From Oscillospiraceae bacterium (GTDB lineage Bacteria; Bacillota; Clostridia; Oscillospirales; Oscillospiraceae), in the NCBI GenBank assembly GCA_017501805.1, contig JAFVWG010000025.1, positions 1 to 9,009 on the forward strand: 9,009 bases of DNA, in the 5' to 3' direction. Numbering within the stretch: position 1 is the first letter of the stretch; every line of letters starts with the position of its first letter. Under the pieces are notes generated by a model. It saw only the letters and a list, made by a program, of their open reading frames with translations, did not search any database and had not been told where the DNA came from. The position numbers and the translations under genes were made by a program. Of this stretch, positions 6,054 through 9,009 are shown in pieces.

Positions 6054-7082
6054 TTGAATACAGTATTTTTCAAGGAAGCAAGTGAAGAGAATCTGAACAA
6101 GGCGGCTGCGATCCTGCGGGAGGGCGGTCTTGTCGGCATCCCCACGGAGACCGTTTACGGACTCGGCGCGAATGCGCTGGACGAGAACGCGGTTGCACAC
6201 ATCTTTGAGGCGAAGGGACGTCCGCAGGACAATCCGCTCATTATCCATATGCCGGACGCAGGCTGGCTCGACCGCTACTGCGGAGACGTTCCGGAGACGG
6301 CGCGCCGTCTTGCCGAACGCTTCTGGCCGGGACCGCTGACGATGATCCTGCCGCGCGATCCGATCGTCCCCCTGCGGACGACGGGCGGACTGGAAACGGT
6401 CGGCGTCCGCTGCCCGCGGCATCCCGTGACGCTGGAGCTGATCCGCCGCGCGGGCGTGCCGATCGCCGCGCCCTCGGGCAACACCTCGGGCAGACCCAGC
6501 CCCACAACGGCGGGGCATATGCTGGAGGATATGCAGGGGAAGATCGACGCGATCTTTGACGGCGGCGCGTGCAGCGTCGGCGTGGAGTCCACGATCATAG
6601 ACCTGACCGTTACGCCGCCGCGCCTGCTCAGACCCGGCGGTCTGCCGCTGGAGGCTCTGCGCGAGGTACTCGGCGAGGTGGCGGTCGACCGCGCGGTCAC
6701 GGACGCGCTGAAAGAGGGAGAAAAGCCCCGCGCGCCGGGGATGAAATACCGCCACTACGCGCCCAAGGCGCCGGTGACGGTCGTGGCGGGAGATCCCGAA
6801 GCGACGGCGGAATATATCGCCGAACGGGTCGGAGAGAAAACGGGCGTGATCTGCTTTACGGAATACCGGGATCGTTTTCCCGCCTGCACGGTGGAGGCGC
6901 TCGGTCCCGCCGCCGACCGAGAGGAACACGCAAGACGCATTTTTGACGCCCTGCGCGCGTTCGACGCGACGGACGTATCGGAGATCTTTGCCCAGTGCCC
7001 GGATACTGAGGGGCTTGGACTTGCCGTGACGAACCGACTCAAGAAAGCTGCCGGTTTTCATGTGGTGGAGGTGCAGGAATGA
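6054..7082 (+). CDS. tsaC: Threonylcarbamoyladenylate synthase, two-domain Sua5/YwlC type
   Basis: 342 residues. The protein makes threonylcarbamoyl-AMP from threonine, bicarbonate and ATP, the first step of t6A37 modification of tRNAs reading ANN codons; TsaB, TsaD and TsaE act later. The N-terminal YrdC-type domain shows PTETVYGLG (30-38), the Lys54-Arg56 pair in AKGRPQDNPL, the nucleotide-binding SGN (141-143) and SVGVESTIID (174-183). The linker signature APGMKYRHYAPK (227-238) leads into a C-terminal Sua5 domain (about 240-342), so this is the long YwlC/Sua5 form and not the short TsaC form. The start is TTG at 6054: no in-frame ATG lies between the upstream stop and the essential motifs, and only a weak purine stretch (GAGAAAG) precedes it, so the initiation site is less certain. 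The stop overlaps the coaE start by four bases (ATGA). Confidence 0.95.
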   Translation: MNTVFFKEASEENLNKAAAILREGGLVGIPTETVYGLGANALDENAVAHIFEAKGRPQDNPLIIHMPDAGWLDRYCGDVPETARRLAERFWPGPLTMILPRDPIVPLRTTGGLETVGVRCPRHPVTLELIRRAGVPIAAPSGNTSGRPSPTTAGHMLEDMQGKIDAIFDGGACSVGVESTIIDLTVTPPRLLRPGGLPLEALREVLGEVAVDRAVTDALKEGEKPRAPGMKYRHYAPKAPVTVVAGDPEATAEYIAERVGEKTGVICFTEYRDRFPACTVEALGPAADREEHARRIFDALRAFDATDVSEIFAQCPDTEGLGLAVTNRLKKAAGFHVVEVQE

Positions 7083-7666
7083 AGGTGATCGGTGTGACCG
7101 GGGGCACAGGCTCCGGAAAGACGACCCTGCTGAGATTTCTGCAGGGGCGCGGCGCCGCCGTGCTGGACTGCGACCGCGTGTACGACGAGCTGCTTGCGCG
7201 GGACGAGGCGCTGCAAAGCGACCTGCGGCGCGAATTCGGGGAAGCTTTTTCCCCGGACGGAACGCTTGACCGCGCCGCACTTGCGGAGACGGTGTTTTCC
7301 GATCCCGCGCGGCTCAGAAGGCTGAACGCCATCGTCTATTACCATATGGGGCTTGAGGTGCGCCGCCTGCTCGTGGAGGCGAAAAACCGCGGTACGGAGA
7401 TGGCGGTCATCGACGCGATCAACCTTGTGGACAGCGGGCTTTCGGAGCTTTGCGGGCTGACCGTTGCCGTGCTCGCAGACGAAAAAACGCGCCTGCGCCG
7501 CATTATGCAGCGCGACGGCATCGACGAAGCGCGTGCGCAAAAGCGCATCGCGGCGCAGAAGACGGAGGAATACTTCCGAAAGCATTGCAAAATCGCGCTG
7601 GAAAACAACGGGACGGAAGAGGAGTTCCTCGCCGCCGCCGAAGCCGCGCTGGAAGAATACATTTGA
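7079..7666 (+). CDS. coaE: Dephospho-CoA kinase
   Basis: 195 residues. It phosphorylates the 3'-hydroxyl of dephospho-CoA with ATP, the last step of coenzyme A synthesis, in the cytoplasm. The Walker A loop is GGTGSGKT (8-15). LDCDRVYDELL (29-39) is the counterpart of the usual DAD substrate motif, with Cys for Ala. RIMQRDGIDEARAQKRIAAQ (141-160) is the lid/arginine-rich block typical of CoaE. Two family positions are divergent: the usual HP after the LNAI helix start is YYH here, and the usual PLLFE strand reads INLVDSG. Length and overall pattern nevertheless fit CoaE far better than other P-loop kinases. GGAGGT (7067-7072) sits 6 bases before the ATG, inside the end of the Sua5 gene, and ATGA overlap implies translational coupling. 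Confidence 0.93.
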   Translation: MKVIGVTGGTGSGKTTLLRFLQGRGAAVLDCDRVYDELLARDEALQSDLRREFGEAFSPDGTLDRAALAETVFSDPARLRRLNAIVYYHMGLEVRRLLVEAKNRGTEMAVIDAINLVDSGLSELCGLTVAVLADEKTRLRRIMQRDGIDEARAQKRIAAQKTEEYFRKHCKIALENNGTEEEFLAAAEAALEEYI

Positions 7667-7681
7667 TGGGAGACATACGAA

Positions 7682-9009
7682 ATGGCTGAGAGTGAACTTC
7701 GCAAAAAGCTGCTTTTTGAAAAGAAGAACGGAAACGACCTGCTGACCGATTCGGAGCGGCAGGAGATGGAAGCGTACTGCGCGCAGTACCGCGCCTTTCT
7801 CGATGCGGGAAAGACGGAGCGGGAGTGCATTGCCGCTGCGCTGTATCTCGCGGAGACGCACGGCTTCCGCGCATGGAAGCCGGAAGAGCGCTATGCGCCC
7901 GGCGATAAGATCTACTATGTCAATCGGGAAAAGAACATCGCGCTTGCCGTGATCGGTGAAAAGCCGCTCTCGGATGGCGTGTGCGCTGCCGTCGCGCACG
8001 TGGATGCGCCGCGCCTCGATCTCAAGCCGGCGCCGCTCTACGAAGAGGACGAGATGGCATTTTTCAAGACGCACTATTACGGCGGCATCCGCAAGTATCA
8101 GTGGACGACCGTGCCGCTGGCGCTGCACGGCGCGGTGGTGCTGAAAAATGGGGAGAAGATCCTTGTGAAGCTCGGCGACGCGCCGGACGATCCGCAGTTT
8201 TTGATCACGGACCTGCTGCCGCATCTGGGCAGACAGCAGGGCGCGAAGCCGCTCAACGAGGCGATCCCCGCGGAGACCCTCAATCTGCTGATCGGCGGCA
8301 GACCCTGCGCGGAGGACGACGGCAAGGATCGCGTGAAGCTTGAGGTGCTGCGTCTGCTCAACGAGCGCTACGGCATCGTGGAGGAGGACTTTGCCTCCGC
8401 GGAGCTGCAGGCCGTTCCCGCATACTCCGCGCGGGAGATCGGCTTCGACAGAAGCTTCCTCGGCGCGTACGGTCACGACGACCGCTCCTGCGCCTTTGCG
8501 GCGCTTTCCGCGATCCTCCTGCCGAAGATCCCCGAAAAAACCGCGATCTGCCTGCTCGTGGACAAGGAAGAGATCGGCTCGGAGGGTGTGAGCGGAATGC
8601 AGTCCGCCGCGTTCGACCGCTTTGTTTCCGCACTCTGCCGGACGCAGGATGTGCCGCTTGAGGAGTGCTATGCCAATTCCTTCTGCCTGTCGGCGGATGT
8701 GACGGCGGCCTACGACCCGAACTTCTCGGAGGTCTACGACAAGCGGAATTCCACACGCTGCAACTACGGCGTGGGCATCAAGAAATACACCGGTTCCGGC
8801 GGAAAATCCGGCGGCTCGGACGCCTCTGCCGAGGCGATGGGCTATCTGCGCGGCATCCTCAACAAAAACGGGGTGCAGTGGCAGACCGCCGAGATGGGAA
8901 AGACGGACGTCGGAGGCGGCGGCACGGTGGCAAAGTTTATGGCGCGGCGCAACATCGACACCGTGGACATCGGTGTGCCCGTGCTGAGCATGCACGCGCC
9001 CTACGAGAC
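7682..9009 (+). CDS. M18-family zinc aminopeptidase, 3' end cut by the window
   Basis: 442 codons are visible from ATG at 7682, 15 bases after the coaE stop, with GGGAG 9 bases upstream; the frame is open to the right edge. M18 enzymes are cytoplasmic di-zinc aminopeptidases that remove N-terminal residues from peptides, and form large dodecamers in studied members. Visible metal and catalytic features are HVD (106-108), GHDDR (264-268, bridging Asp266), KEEIGSEG (295-302, catalytic Glu296 and metal Glu297), SADVTAAYDPN with Asp339, and SMHAPYE with His438. The family is usually about 460-470 residues, so only some 20-30 residues should be missing. The KEEIGS and SMHAP forms fit the ApeA-like subgroup common in Bacillota more than the ApeB group, but I do not assign a symbol. 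Likely the fourth gene of the prfA operon, working in peptide recycling. Confidence 0.94.
   Translation, partial: MAESELRKKLLFEKKNGNDLLTDSERQEMEAYCAQYRAFLDAGKTERECIAAALYLAETHGFRAWKPEERYAPGDKIYYVNREKNIALAVIGEKPLSDGVCAAVAHVDAPRLDLKPAPLYEEDEMAFFKTHYYGGIRKYQWTTVPLALHGAVVLKNGEKILVKLGDAPDDPQFLITDLLPHLGRQQGAKPLNEAIPAETLNLLIGGRPCAEDDGKDRVKLEVLRLLNERYGIVEEDFASAELQAVPAYSAREIGFDRSFLGAYGHDDRSCAFAALSAILLPKIPEKTAICLLVDKEEIGSEGVSGMQSAAFDRFVSALCRTQDVPLEECYANSFCLSADVTAAYDPNFSEVYDKRNSTRCNYGVGIKKYTGSGGKSGGSDASAEAMGYLRGILNKNGVQWQTAEMGKTDVGGGGTVAKFMARRNIDTVDIGVPVLSMHAPYE

Noticed and set aside
4850..6145. A 431-codon minus-strand frame across prfA
   Set aside because: The prfA frame carries PET, GGQ and the full RF1 pattern; the reverse frame has no recognisable motifs and starts inside the Sua5 gene.
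7058..8995. A 645-codon open frame on the minus strand opposite coaE and the aminopeptidase
   Set aside because: It is antisense to clear coaE and M18 genes, is rich in His, Arg, Leu and Ala in the manner of GC-bias shadows, and shows no domain motif.
1..9009. Mobile element, CRISPR array, toxin-antitoxin pair, defence system or tRNA/rRNA gene
   Set aside because: No repeats in arrays, transposase-like or nuclease-like reading frames, target-site duplications or tRNA cloverleaf signatures were seen; every stretch is filled with identified genes.

Overview
The window is ordinary GC-rich bacterial chromosome, densely coded, with housekeeping genes in short operons and strong GGAGG-type ribosome binding sites. 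The gene set points to a Gram-positive Bacillota of the class Clostridia, probably a GC-rich Oscillospiraceae/Ruminococcaceae-like gut anaerobe: a DUF3048/YerB-type lipoprotein, a two-domain Sua5/YwlC protein, an M18 aminopeptidase, a LOG-family protein and a HprA-like dehydrogenase. This placement rests on gene content and protein style, not on a database search. I see no phage, transposon, CRISPR, tRNA or rRNA, and no intergenic stretch above about 150 bases.

Layout: (1) Positions 1-1407, plus strand: the 3' end of a LOG-family (TIGR00730) nucleotide phosphoribohydrolase-like gene, a D-2-hydroxyacid dehydrogenase resembling glycerate dehydrogenase/hydroxypyruvate reductase, and a 26-codon gene for a single-pass membrane peptide with an excellent ribosome binding site. 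A perfect 15-bp hairpin at 1410-1443 closes this group and also faces the converging minus-strand operon. (2) Positions 4824-1458, minus strand: a secreted polysaccharide deacetylase, a phosphoglucomutase/phosphomannomutase-family enzyme and a DUF3048 lipoprotein. The spacing suggests one operon, but the mutase also has a near-consensus promoter of its own inside the 3' end of the deacetylase gene. (3) Positions 4825-4945: a divergent control region with a clear sigma-A-type promoter for the rightward operon and a weaker -10 candidate for the leftward one. (4) Positions 4946-9009, plus strand: prfA (peptide release factor 1), a Sua5/YwlC-type threonylcarbamoyladenylate synthase, coaE (dephospho-CoA kinase) and an M18 aminopeptidase that runs off the right edge. 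Short gaps and one 4-bp overlap suggest co-transcription.

Functionally, the rightward operon couples translation termination, tRNA t6A modification, the last step of coenzyme A synthesis and peptide turnover, a growth-linked housekeeping set. The leftward operon looks linked to the cell envelope: sugar-phosphate isomerisation for polysaccharide precursors, extracellular polysaccharide or peptidoglycan deacetylation, and a membrane-anchored lipoprotein of unknown role. I found no convincing undescribed system. The items most worth checking are the 26-residue membrane peptide, the divergent phosphohexomutase active-site loops, and the promoter plus 12-bp palindrome before the mutase.
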